Counted from the first letter of the stretch, positions 22,669 to 30,157 are shown. The stretch: 34,002 bases of DNA from Candidatus Pacearchaeota archaeon (GCA_023142835.1 JAGLIS010000010.1:1-34002); one strand, 5' to 3'. The notes: generated by a model not told the origin, from the sequence alone. A program made the numbers and translations.

Positions 22669-23316
22669 ATGAAAACTAATGTAGGGTGGGACATCGGTTC
22701 ATTGGTATATGATTTATTTACTGGTAAGGTTGATGAACAACTTTATTTGGAAGTCCTTTTAGCTCTTGGTACACTAGATGGGATTAAACTTGATGAATTT
22801 GGTTGTGGAACAGGAAATTTAACTGGTAGATTGCCAGAAACAACTAAAATTAGAGCTGTTGATTATTCTCCTATTGCAATAGCTAAAGCAAAACAAAAAA
22901 CAAGTAAAAATGTGGGTTTTTTTATTATGGATTTTTATCAAGAACAACCAAATGGTTACAAACCAGATAAGATTGTGGCTTGCAGAAGTCTTTATCATTC
23001 AGACCTGTCATTAAGTTTAGGGATATTATCTAGACATTTAGGAGATGGAGGGGAAGCTATTATTGCACATCCAACTGAAAATTGGAGAAAATATGTTACA
23101 CCAATAGTTAATGGAAAAAGAGAATTTAATTTTGTTCAATTTGTAAAATCAAATTGGAGATTTGCAAACCGCATGGGTGTGCCTTATGCATTATTCAGTG
23201 CTGATGAATTTGAAAGAGTAGGGAAACAACATTTTGATGAAGTTATAATAAATTCTGCAGGTTATGATACTCATTATCTTGTTCAGTTAAGGAAAAGGGC
23301 TTTTTCTAAAAAATAA
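22669..23316 (+). CDS. class I SAM-dependent methyltransferase
   Basis: A 215-residue protein with the Rossmann-type methyltransferase signature: motif I DEFGCGTGNLTG (42-53), acidic residue D65 in RAVDYSP at the end of strand 2, and a motif-III-like region FIMDF followed by ACRSLYHS. The acceptor is unknown; the family includes small-molecule, lipid and protein methyltransferases. The C-terminal part (about 130-215) has no recognised cap domain. A GTATATAG box is about 20-25 bases before the ATG. Flanked by hairpins on both sides and convergent with aspS. Confidence 0.8.
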   Translation: MKTNVGWDIGSLVYDLFTGKVDEQLYLEVLLALGTLDGIKLDEFGCGTGNLTGRLPETTKIRAVDYSPIAIAKAKQKTSKNVGFFIMDFYQEQPNGYKPDKIVACRSLYHSDLSLSLGILSRHLGDGGEAIIAHPTENWRKYVTPIVNGKREFNFVQFVKSNWRFANRMGVPYALFSADEFERVGKQHFDEVIINSAGYDTHYLVQLRKRAFSKK

Positions 23317-23350
23317 TTTGTTTGGTGTTGAGTAATATTGCGTATAACAT

Positions 23351-23382
23351 GAGGTTATCAATAGTTTATTATTGATAATCTC
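23351..23382. terminator. hairpin between convergent methyltransferase and aspS genes
   Basis: A 13-bp stem (23351-23363 with 23370-23382, one G.U pair) and a 6-base loop. Being symmetric, it can serve both convergent genes. Confidence 0.5.
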
Positions 23383-23419
23383 CTAATAAGTATAGAAAAC
23401 AATAATTTCATCCATCTAA

Positions 23420-24802
23420 CTACTTCCCTTTCTTCCCAATATCCAACTTAATATGAACATCTTTTAACTGCCTGTCCGAAAGCGGGCTAGGTGCATCAAC
23501 CATCAAATCCTTCGCCTCCTTATTCTTCGGAAACGCAATCGTCTCCCTAATAGATTCTACTCCAAGAATCACTTGAATTAATCTATCCAATCCCCACGCT
23601 ATTCCACCATGTGGCGGTGCTCCAAATTTTAGTGCGTCTAATAAGAAACCAAATTTCTCTTTCTGTTCTTTCTTCCCGATTCCAAGAACCTCGAAAACTT
23701 TCGCTTGAATATCTTCTTCATGAATTCTTATCGAGCCTCCACATATCTCAACCCCATTTAGAACTGTATCATACGCAATTGATTTCGCGGTTTTAGGGTC
23801 TTTGTTAAACGACTCCATTTCTGGATGTGTAAACGGGTGATGTATTGCAACAGTTTTATTTTCTTCTTTTGAATATTCAAATAATGGAAAATCTACAACC
23901 CAACAAAAAGCGAATTCCTTGGAGTCATTTTTATCTTTTCTTAAATCAGGTCTATCTGTTTTATATTTTTTCATAGCCTCATCATGAGTAATTTTTTGAA
24001 AGGGTGTTTTAACTTCGACGTTTAAAATTTCTTTCCAAATCTTTTTTATAATCTTCTCGGTTAGAGCCATAACATCTTCTTGACTAACAAAAGACATCTC
24101 GATATCAAGTTGTGTAAATTCGGGTTGTCTGTCCGACCGAAGATCCTCGTCCCTCATGCATCTTGCAATCTGAAAATATTTCTCAAATCCTGCCACCATC
24201 AAAAGTTGCTTAAATAACTGGGGTGATTGTGGAAGCGCGAAAAATTTCCCAGGCTGTGTTCTCGACGGAACGATATAATCCCTAGCTCCTTCTGGCGTAG
24301 ACTTCGCAAGCATCGGAGTCTCAAACTCATTAAACCCTTCCTCATATAATGCATCTCGAATTATCCTAACAACTTTACTCCTCAAAATTAAATTCTTCTG
24401 CATCTCTGGTCTTCTCAAATCTAAATACCTATATTTCAGACGGATATCCTCGCCAACTTCATCATTATCTATGTCAAACGGGAGTGCTGAACATTTATTG
24501 TATATTTCAAGTTCCTGAATTTTTACCTCGACATTTCCAGCAGGTGAATTTTTATTCTCCGTTCCCGTCGGCCTTGAACTAACATTACCTTTAATTTTAA
24601 TACATGATTCCTTCGTCAAAGATTTTGCTATTTCGAAATTTTTCTCATCCTTCGCAGTAACAATTGTTTGGACCGAACCAGTCACATCCCTTATTTCTAA
24701 AAAAATTAACTTACCGTGCTCTCTAATTGTATCAACCCATCCAGCTATTTCAACTTCATTTCCCTCGAGAGAAGAGAGCTCCTTAATCATTGTTCTTGCC
24801 AT
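23420..24802 (-). CDS. aspS: aspartyl-tRNA synthetase, bacterial type without GAD domain, predicted non-discriminating
   Basis: A 460-residue class II synthetase. The N-terminal OB fold (1-105) is followed by a core of bacterial rather than archaeal type: RLKYRYLDLRRPEMQ (121-135), TPEGARDYIVPSR (169-181), ALPQSPQLFKQLLMVAGF (189-206), motif 2 RDEDLRSDRQPEFTQLDIEMSF (217-238) and motif 3 near GGIAWGLDRLIQ. Bacterial AspRS is about 590 residues with a GAD domain between DLR and the WVVDFP strand; here only a few residues (about 290-297) join them. Aligned to E. coli, H29 replaces Leu30 and G80 replaces the Lys near 82, the residues that mark non-discriminating enzymes, which also charge tRNA(Asn). 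A TTTAAAAAG box is about 27 bases before the ATG. Confidence 0.93.
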   Translation of the reverse strand: MARTMIKELSSLEGNEVEIAGWVDTIREHGKLIFLEIRDVTGSVQTIVTAKDEKNFEIAKSLTKESCIKIKGNVSSRPTGTENKNSPAGNVEVKIQELEIYNKCSALPFDIDNDEVGEDIRLKYRYLDLRRPEMQKNLILRSKVVRIIRDALYEEGFNEFETPMLAKSTPEGARDYIVPSRTQPGKFFALPQSPQLFKQLLMVAGFEKYFQIARCMRDEDLRSDRQPEFTQLDIEMSFVSQEDVMALTEKIIKKIWKEILNVEVKTPFQKITHDEAMKKYKTDRPDLRKDKNDSKEFAFCWVVDFPLFEYSKEENKTVAIHHPFTHPEMESFNKDPKTAKSIAYDTVLNGVEICGGSIRIHEEDIQAKVFEVLGIGKKEQKEKFGFLLDALKFGAPPHGGIAWGLDRLIQVILGVESIRETIAFPKNKEAKDLMVDAPSPLSDRQLKDVHIKLDIGKKGK

Positions 24803-24871
24803 AATCAGATATATTATCAGGCTTTTTAAAATTGTGGTTAAGTTTTTATAGTATCTTTATTTTGTTGAATT

Positions 24872-25033
24872 ATGAATGAAGAAAACAAACGACTTTTGGT
24901 TGCTGGAATAGCTGGAGCATTAGGGGGTGCTTTGGGTGCAGTTTGTGGTTCAAGTAGCTTATTCGTCGTCATGTGTGTTTCCCTTGGTGGTGCGGTTTTG
25001 ATTGCTTGGGGAATTAATGGGATGTTTAATTAA
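24872..25033 (+). CDS. small two-helix membrane protein, 53 residues
   Basis: A short frame from ATG 24872 to TAA 25031-25033. After a charged start (MNEENKRLL) it has two hydrophobic helices rich in Gly and Ala (about 9-25 and 29-48) with a short SSS turn, then GINGMFN. A TTTTTATAG box about 24 bases before the ATG supports a leaderless message. Codon use looks native. No family is recognised; the Gly-rich hairpin resembles many small membrane proteins. It is divergent from aspS and its C-terminal end faces the 188-residue gene. Confidence 0.5.
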   Translation: MNEENKRLLVAGIAGALGGALGAVCGSSSLFVVMCVSLGGAVLIAWGINGMFN

Positions 25034-25126
25034 AGTTCTGTAAACATCCTAAAATGATATCTTTTGAGAAATAAATTTCGCAGTACTGCATGTTAAACTC
25101 AATAAAAAATCAGCTAAAAATTGAAG

Positions 25127-25140
25127 GGGGCAAAAATTTA
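25127..25140. repeat. left arm of 14-bp inverted repeat around a hypothetical gene
   Basis: GGGGCAAAAATTTA, exactly inverted at 25733-25746. It covers the stop codon of the enclosed gene. Confidence 0.5.
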
Positions 25141-25704
25141 TTTGGTTATTTTCACAATACCTAGAAGTGCATCTTTTTTGTTTTTTGGATTCTTAAATTT
25201 ATATAAAAAATTTATCAATTTTCTTCTAACAGGTGGTGCTTTTGGATTTACCTTTCTTGCTTTTTTCAACTTTGTTGAATCATAAATTAGTAATAAATCA
25301 ATTCGAACTGGATAACCTCTATCCAAAGGTGTGTGCTCGTAAAAATGCCAAACTGTATCACCAAATTCTGTGGGGTATTTGTTATCTTTTGGAATGACTA
25401 ACGTTCCATTCTTAATTGTGATTGTTCCTGCTTGAATATCATAATCATACCCACTGAATTCATCATGACACACACCTTTTCTTTTCAGATCATATTTGTC
25501 TGTCCCAGTTCTCAAAACAATATTTGCTAATTTATTCAATGATAATCCCTTATGATCATCTGATCCAATAGCACGAAAAATATATTTACCATCCGAAAAA
25601 CTTTTTTCCAATACTGCATCTACCTTTTTTCCCAATTTTAAATAATTAGGTTTCTTCTTCACATTATATTCAGGAAGATACACTTCTATTACTTTAACTA
25701 CCAT
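25138..25704 (-). CDS. hypothetical protein, 188 residues
   Basis: No family that I recognise. The protein is basic and soluble, beginning MVVKVIEVYLPEYNVKKK and ending in a Lys-rich region. The middle has many Asp/Gly/Tyr turns (GSDDHKGLS, CHDEFSGYDYDIQAG) and GDTVWHFYEHTPLDRGYPVRIDL, suggesting a beta-rich domain. A GTG at 25716 is possible, but ATG 25704 is about 27 bases from TTAATAAA and is preferred. The gene is enclosed by a perfect 14-bp inverted repeat, which may mean that it moved as a unit. Confidence 0.65.
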   Translation of the reverse strand: MVVKVIEVYLPEYNVKKKPNYLKLGKKVDAVLEKSFSDGKYIFRAIGSDDHKGLSLNKLANIVLRTGTDKYDLKRKGVCHDEFSGYDYDIQAGTITIKNGTLVIPKDNKYPTEFGDTVWHFYEHTPLDRGYPVRIDLLLIYDSTKLKKARKVNPKAPPVRRKLINFLYKFKNPKNKKDALLGIVKITK

Positions 25705-25732
25705 ATTATACTTCACAATTATATACCTTTAT

Positions 25733-25746
25733 TAAATTTTTGCCCC
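25733..25746. repeat. right arm of 14-bp inverted repeat around a hypothetical gene
   Basis: TAAATTTTTGCCCC, the exact reverse complement of 25127-25140. It touches the promoter of the enclosed gene. Confidence 0.5.
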
Positions 25747-25797
25747 TTGATTCTTTTTATTAATGGTGCTTCGCACTTGATACGCTGACTTTTTACT

Positions 25798-25932
25798 TTG
25801 GATTTTTCCCTTCGGGAACGTTGCACTAAAATCCAATCCCTTGCGGGAGAATTTAACAGCGATTAAGAGATTCCGAAGTCTTGCAGACTTCTCCATCCAA
25901 ATTTTCACCTACGGCGAAAACTTCTCTTAATC
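25798..25932. repeat. hairpin-dense intergenic element ending in GATTAAGAGA...TCTCTTAATC
   Basis: Three nested or serial structures: TTGGATTTT (25798-25806) with AAAATCCAA (25828-25836), enclosing TTCCC-TTC-GGGAA; then GATTAAGAGA (25861-25870) with TCTCTTAATC (25923-25932), enclosing GAAGTC-TTGCA-GACTTC and TTTTC...GAAAA. The outer word is shared with the hairpin at 22496-22538. No gene lies between 25747 and 25948. Confidence 0.5.
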
Positions 25933-25948
25933 CTGATGTCATCCATAA

Positions 25949-27373
25949 TTAAATAACTTCCTTCAAAACATCCGCAACCTCTTTCCCAGAAACTTTTCCC
26001 CTAAATTTTCCCATAACCAATCCCATGTACGCCCCCTGCGACAACCCTGGATTCTCTTTAACAAATTTCTCAACTTCTTCTTTCAAATTAATATCTGATT
26101 TTTCTATTGCCTTATCAAGAGTTTCCCCCTGAACAATTTTTTGCATAACCGTCCTAACATCATTCTTCGAAATCTTTTTCCCAACCTCTTCTAAAATCGC
26201 CTCTAACAAATGAACATTTAAAATTTCACTAACTTCAGCCAAAGATTTCTTTTCTTTTTTTGCAATCTCCATCTGGAAAAGCGTTAAAGATTTTGCTATC
26301 AATTCAGGACTCTCGATAACATGATTAAGTGTTTTAAAATCCTCGACCTTATTCTGTTTCAAAATCAACTTTACTAACTCTTCATTTAACCCAAACTCAT
26401 CTAAATAAGACCTATGCTCGGATGCAAGTTTTGGAAGATTATTTTTAGCTTCGTTAATTAACTCTCGTGAAATTTTCAAAAGTGGGACATCAGTTTCAGG
26501 ATACATTCTTGCAGCTCCTGGCATTGGTCGTTGAAATACTGAAGTCCCATCGGGAAGTGCTCCACGAACTTCGTTTTTACATTCATTATTTTTAAGGCAT
26601 TCTTTCTGTCGAGAAATTTCTATATCAATCGTCTTAATCATCATCTTAGGATCTTGGAATCCTTTAATTTCAACTCGCTTACTTCCCTTAATCGAAACAT
26701 TGACATCTTGACGAATCGTTCCAATTCCTCTCTTTACATTACATGCCCTCAATATCTCCCCAATTTTCATGGCGACTTCCTTACATTGCTTAGGAGAATA
26801 AATTTCTGGTTTTGTAGTAATTTCAACAAGCGGGATACCCAACCTATCTAACTTAAATGTCTTCGTTTTCTCATCCTCCGAAACTTTCCTCGCTGAATCT
26901 TCTTCTAAGGCAATAGTTTCAATCCCAACCTTTCCCTCAGGAGTTTCGACATAACCATCATGAGCAATCAACACAGTTCTTTGAAATCCAGAAGTGTTCG
27001 TTCCATCGACGACAGTTTTTCTCATTACTTGAGTTACTGGAAATGTATTACAATGAAACAATTCTGCAATTTGTAAAACTATCTTTAACGCATCAACATT
27101 AATTTCTCCCGGAGGAGATTCATCAAGTTCGACTAGACAGTTAGTATCATAAACATGGTAAATAAAAGTTTTATTTTTCATTTTTTCATGGGCAGCAGCG
27201 ACGTCAATTTCTCCAGTCTCACCTACCACAGGATTCAATATTCTCTCAACAGTATAGTCTGGCTCGTCATTTCTTAACAAAGAAGGACAATCACAAAATA
27301 GTTTATTCGTATTAAGTTGCTGATGAATTTCCAATCCAATCTTAAGTCCATCCTTTTTATAATCATGTTCCAT
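25949..27373 (-). CDS. gatE: Glu-tRNA(Gln) amidotransferase subunit E without GAD domain
   Basis: A 474-residue GatB/GatE-type kinase/transamidase. Features of GatE rather than GatB: GLEIHQQLNTNKLFCDCPS (13-31), YHVYDTNCLVELDESPPGEIN (72-92), VMRKTVVDGTNTSGFQRT (116-133), EEDSARK (157-163) and GFQDP. The tail is YqeY-like. Archaeal GatE is normally about 620 residues because a GAD domain lies before PDGT...RPMPGAARMYPETD. Here that motif (274-294) follows the cradle after only about 20 residues, so GAD is absent. It phosphorylates Glu-tRNA(Gln) and amidates it with ammonia from GatD, encoded 0.5 kb away on the same strand. An ATTATTTAAAG box is about 26 bases from the ATG. Confidence 0.92.
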   Translation of the reverse strand: MEHDYKKDGLKIGLEIHQQLNTNKLFCDCPSLLRNDEPDYTVERILNPVVGETGEIDVAAAHEKMKNKTFIYHVYDTNCLVELDESPPGEINVDALKIVLQIAELFHCNTFPVTQVMRKTVVDGTNTSGFQRTVLIAHDGYVETPEGKVGIETIALEEDSARKVSEDEKTKTFKLDRLGIPLVEITTKPEIYSPKQCKEVAMKIGEILRACNVKRGIGTIRQDVNVSIKGSKRVEIKGFQDPKMMIKTIDIEISRQKECLKNNECKNEVRGALPDGTSVFQRPMPGAARMYPETDVPLLKISRELINEAKNNLPKLASEHRSYLDEFGLNEELVKLILKQNKVEDFKTLNHVIESPELIAKSLTLFQMEIAKKEKKSLAEVSEILNVHLLEAILEEVGKKISKNDVRTVMQKIVQGETLDKAIEKSDINLKEEVEKFVKENPGLSQGAYMGLVMGKFRGKVSGKEVADVLKEVI

Positions 27374-27394
27374 ATTTTTACTTAAGACAATAGC

Positions 27395-27403
27395 TTTAAA
27401 TAA
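27395..27403. promoter_or_regulatory. shared TATA-like box for gatE and the membrane gene
   Basis: TTTAAATAA lies about 26 bases before the gatE ATG (minus strand, leaderless) and about 36 before the plus-strand ATG at 27435, which leaves room for a short leader with its AAGGAGGT site. Confidence 0.5.
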
Positions 27404-27434
27404 TCTTTCTTCCTGATTTTTGTAAGGAGGTTAT

Positions 27435-27881
27435 ATGGTAAAAAAGAAGTCTATTAAGGATACGGGGTTAGTTCGAGATATTCCAGAGGGAATAAAGATT
27501 TTAGCAGTATTCTGTTTTATTGGAGCTCTTTTCTCTTTTATCGCAGGAGGGTTTTTATTCAGCTTCTCTGATAGTGTTTCTCAGAACGCAGATATTTTTA
27601 TTCAGCAAGGAATCGATATTCCAAGCTCAATGGAATTAATCTTTCTAGGTATTGCTTTGTTAGGTCTTGCAATTTTGCAGTACATCGTTGCTAGGGATAT
27701 CCTTAAATTAAAGAGTTGGGCACGAAATGTAGTCGTTGTTTTCTCAGTTTTTGGAATTATTACAGCTATAGCGAATTTAACAGAAAAATTCTTTGCTAGC
27801 GGAATATTCTCATTGCTCGTTAATCTGTTAATTATTTGGTATTTAACAATCAGAAAAGATACGAGAAAAGTATTCAAATAA
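27435..27881 (+). CDS. four-helix membrane protein, unknown function
   Basis: A 148-residue integral membrane protein with about four hydrophobic helices (20-43, 67-86, 97-117, 121-138) and short cytosolic ends rich in Lys. The first loop (44-66) is polar. Between helices 2 and 3 is RDILKLKSWARNVV, a pattern common in small uncharacterised membrane families. A strong AAGGAGGT sits 3-4 bases before the ATG, one of the few clear ribosome-binding sites in the window. It lies between gatE and gatD on the opposite strand, and its stop is 13 bases from that of gatD. No function is proposed. Confidence 0.72.
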   Translation: MVKKKSIKDTGLVRDIPEGIKILAVFCFIGALFSFIAGGFLFSFSDSVSQNADIFIQQGIDIPSSMELIFLGIALLGLAILQYIVARDILKLKSWARNVVVVFSVFGIITAIANLTEKFFASGIFSLLVNLLIIWYLTIRKDTRKVFK

Positions 27882-27894
27882 TTTTTATTTTTAT

Positions 27895-29136
27895 CTAGCT
27901 GTTGGAGGCTTTCTCCGACATTTTTTCTTTTGAATTCCAGTTTTTATGTCCGAGAACCCAACCAAGTTTTATTAATGCAGTTTCAGATAGCATGTCTTCA
28001 AGAAAAATAATTCCCGTTTTTTTTAATTCTCTTCCAGAAGAATATACATTAGGATTTAATCTACCATAAATAGTTTGAGCTGTAGCACATACGGTTATTC
28101 CTTTTTGTATCGCTTTTTTTATTTTTGGAATCCAGTTTGTCGAGGAGAATTTTCCAGGAACTTGACCTAGTCCAGTAGTTTCGATGATCAATCCATTATA
28201 GCCTTGTTGTTCATAATATTCAATTATCGACGGGTCTTGCCCAGGATGAATCTTTATTAGTGTAACTTTGTCCTGAAATTTAGTATCGAGTTTTGGCTTG
28301 TTATTCGAACGCGCATTAAATGTTTTTAAAATTTTTAATTCTTGTGAAGTGATTTCTGCGATTGGAGTATCATTAACTATCTTGAAAGCATCTCTTCGTG
28401 AGGTATGCAACTTCCTAACTTTAGTTGCAGGCATTGCTACACAGATTTTATCGTCGGAATTTTTATGTCCAACTAAAGCTATTTCAGCTATATCTGATAT
28501 TGCATATCTTGCTGAGCAGATTAGATTAAGTGCGGCATCTGTTGAAGCCCGATCTATGGAACGCTGAGAGTAAGTTAGAGCGATTGGTTTATTCAAATTT
28601 TGAATAAAAAATGATAGGGCGGCTGCGGTATAATGTAATGTATCAGTCCCGTGAGTTATAATTATTCCGTCGACAGATTTATCATTAAGATAAGGTTCGC
28701 ATGTTTCGGCTAGTTTTTTCCAATCTGAAGGAGACATATCCTCGGAGAACTTCATAAAAGGGGTATCGATTTTTGTAACATTACATACATTCTTTATTTC
28801 AGGAGCGATGTTTAAAATATCTTCAGCGTCGGTAGGAATTACTCCTCCGGATTTATAGTCGAGTCTTGATGAAATTGTCCCCCCAGTAATTATAACCACA
28901 ACATTTCTTAACTTAGGATTTTTTTCCAGGACAACTTCTTTTTTATCTTTTGGTTTAGCTTTCTCTAAAACTTTAGCATTAAGGATTTCTCCCTCCCGAA
29001 TCCCGATATTATAACCTGATTCTAGTTTCAGCAGAATAACTTCCGAATCGTGCGACTCAAGAGCGTAGCCTTTCCACAACTTGCTTTTCGTTTGCAATGC
29101 TACTTTATCTCCTGGAGAAAATGTTTTTGTTTTCAT
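27895..29136 (-). CDS. gatD: Glu-tRNA(Gln) amidotransferase subunit D (asparaginase-like)
   Basis: A 413-residue L-asparaginase-fold glutaminase, the ammonia source for GatE. An N-terminal SH3-like domain (about 1-70) is GatD-specific. The asparaginase core has T87 in ITGGTISS, T164-D165 in THGTDT, QRSIDRASTDAALNL (191-205) and the catalytic Lys in RKLHTSRRDAF (K242). Length fits archaeal GatD (about 420-440). Its 5' end lies inside the small Cys protein gene upstream (32-base overlap), so the two are cotranscribed. Together with GatE it forms the archaeal Gln-tRNA pathway. Confidence 0.94.
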   Translation of the reverse strand: MKTKTFSPGDKVALQTKSKLWKGYALESHDSEVILLKLESGYNIGIREGEILNAKVLEKAKPKDKKEVVLEKNPKLRNVVVIITGGTISSRLDYKSGGVIPTDAEDILNIAPEIKNVCNVTKIDTPFMKFSEDMSPSDWKKLAETCEPYLNDKSVDGIIITHGTDTLHYTAAALSFFIQNLNKPIALTYSQRSIDRASTDAALNLICSARYAISDIAEIALVGHKNSDDKICVAMPATKVRKLHTSRRDAFKIVNDTPIAEITSQELKILKTFNARSNNKPKLDTKFQDKVTLIKIHPGQDPSIIEYYEQQGYNGLIIETTGLGQVPGKFSSTNWIPKIKKAIQKGITVCATAQTIYGRLNPNVYSSGRELKKTGIIFLEDMLSETALIKLGWVLGHKNWNSKEKMSEKASNS

Positions 29137-29341
29137 GTTGTATTATTTTGTCCTTCCAATCTTTTAGTGTTAATCTGCGCATATCCTTGTCATGGAGCAG
29201 TTCCCCAGAAATTAATTTTAACAACAAATAAGGAGCTCCACATTGTTCGCATCTCGTTGAGCCTCCAAAGTTGCAACTGCCTTTTTCTTCCCAGAGGTTT
29301 AAACAGAATTTCAGTTCTTCAAGTAGGGTCTCTTTATTCAT
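29105..29341 (-). CDS. small Cys-motif protein overlapping gatD
   Basis: A 78-residue protein with C13, C23 and the pair C31-x2-C34 in CNFGGSTRCEQCGAPYLLLKLISGE, probably a zinc or metal site, followed by a basic C-terminal helix (DWKDKIIQHENKN). I do not recognise a named family. It is translated from a leaderless start about 27 bases from a TTTATATC box and overlaps the gatD start by 32 bases in another frame, so its expression is tied to GatD. The promoter lies within a 24-base word repeated at 30080. Confidence 0.65.
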   Translation of the reverse strand: MNKETLLEELKFCLNLWEEKGSCNFGGSTRCEQCGAPYLLLKLISGELLHDKDMRRLTLKDWKDKIIQHENKNIFSRR

Positions 29342-29354
29342 AATTTAATCAACA

Positions 29355-29378
29355 TTGAAAGATATAAAAATGTTTGGA
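29355..29378. repeat. left copy of 24-bp direct repeat around the HAD gene
   Basis: A 24-base sequence beginning TTGAAAGATATAAAAATG is repeated exactly at 30080-30103. This copy holds the TATA box of the Cys-motif gene on the minus strand. Confidence 0.65.
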
Positions 29379-29466
29379 ATCAAATTCCTATTAATCTCTC
29401 ATAGCCTGAAACAATTTGGATTTCAACTACAAAATATTTTTAAAGAAATAGATACTATTCTATAAC

Positions 29467-30057
29467 ATGATAAAAGCTATTGTTTTTGATTTTGATGGAG
29501 TCCTCTTGGACACATATGAGAATCATTATCAGACTTATGCAAAAAAATATCAAGATCTTGATAGGGAGACTCATAAACGATTATTTGAAGGAAATATTCA
29601 TGAAATGAGATCTAAACTTGTAGTTAAAGATGAAGCCCTTGATTATCCCAGCATATTAAGAAAGCATCTCCTTGGGCAAGGGATTGAGGACAATATCCCA
29701 TTAACATTAAATAAACTCCAAAAGAAGTTTCCCTTATTTATTATTACATCACATAGAGAATCGATTTTAAAAAAATTTTTTGAAAAACAAAACTTGTCTG
29801 ATTTATTTGATGATATACTTGGATTTGAAACACACAAAAAGAAGGAAGTCAAATTTCAATATCTCTTTGAAAAATATAACCTCAACAAAGATAATATTTT
29901 GTTTGTTACAGATACGTTAGGAGATATATTGGCAGCAAATAAACTTGGAATAAAAACAATAGCTGTAGATTTCGGGTTTCATGAAAGATGGAGACTTGAA
30001 AAAGGAAAGCCTTTAAAAATTATTTCTCAGTTCGAAGAAATTTTATCCTTAGTATAA
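29467..30057 (+). CDS. HAD-superfamily hydrolase
   Basis: A 196-residue haloacid-dehalogenase-type phosphatase. Motif I is DFDGVLLDT (8-16; nucleophile D8, acid D10), motif II is ITSH (93-96), motif III Lys lies in HKKKEVK (123-129), and motif IV is TDTLGD (148-153). A small helical cap lies between motifs I and II, as in phosphoglycolate-phosphatase-like members, so the substrate is probably a small phosphorylated metabolite. It stands alone between two exact copies of a 24-base direct repeat, which suggests that the segment was inserted or duplicated. A TTTTTAAAG box precedes the ATG by about 30 bases. Confidence 0.87.
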   Translation: MIKAIVFDFDGVLLDTYENHYQTYAKKYQDLDRETHKRLFEGNIHEMRSKLVVKDEALDYPSILRKHLLGQGIEDNIPLTLNKLQKKFPLFIITSHRESILKKFFEKQNLSDLFDDILGFETHKKKEVKFQYLFEKYNLNKDNILFVTDTLGDILAANKLGIKTIAVDFGFHERWRLEKGKPLKIISQFEEILSLV

Positions 30058-30079
30058 TATAATTTAGTTCTAACCCTTT

Positions 30080-30103
30080 TTGAAAGATATAAAAATGTTT
30101 GGA
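30080..30103. repeat. right copy of 24-bp direct repeat around the HAD gene
   Basis: Identical to 29355-29378 in the same orientation, 725 bases apart. This copy lies before the ribbon-helix-helix-type gene. Confidence 0.65.
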
Positions 30104-30125
30104 GTTGGCAAACATTTAAATACTA

Positions 30126-30157
30126 ATGGTTACCATAAATATACTATTAGTAACCAT
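30126..30157. promoter_or_regulatory. operator-like inverted repeat before the RHH-type gene
   Basis: ATGGTTAC (30126-30133) and GTAACCAT (30150-30157) are perfect inverted copies spaced 16 bases apart. They bracket the region about 25 bases downstream of an ATTTAAATA box (30113-30121), so a protein bound there would cover the start of transcription. Confidence 0.5.

Noticed and set aside
25949-27373. A second GatB instead of GatE
   Set aside because: Length is GatB-like, but the motifs (VMRKTVVDGTNTSGFQRT, EEDSARK, YDTNCLVELDESPP) are those of GatE and gatD is adjacent.
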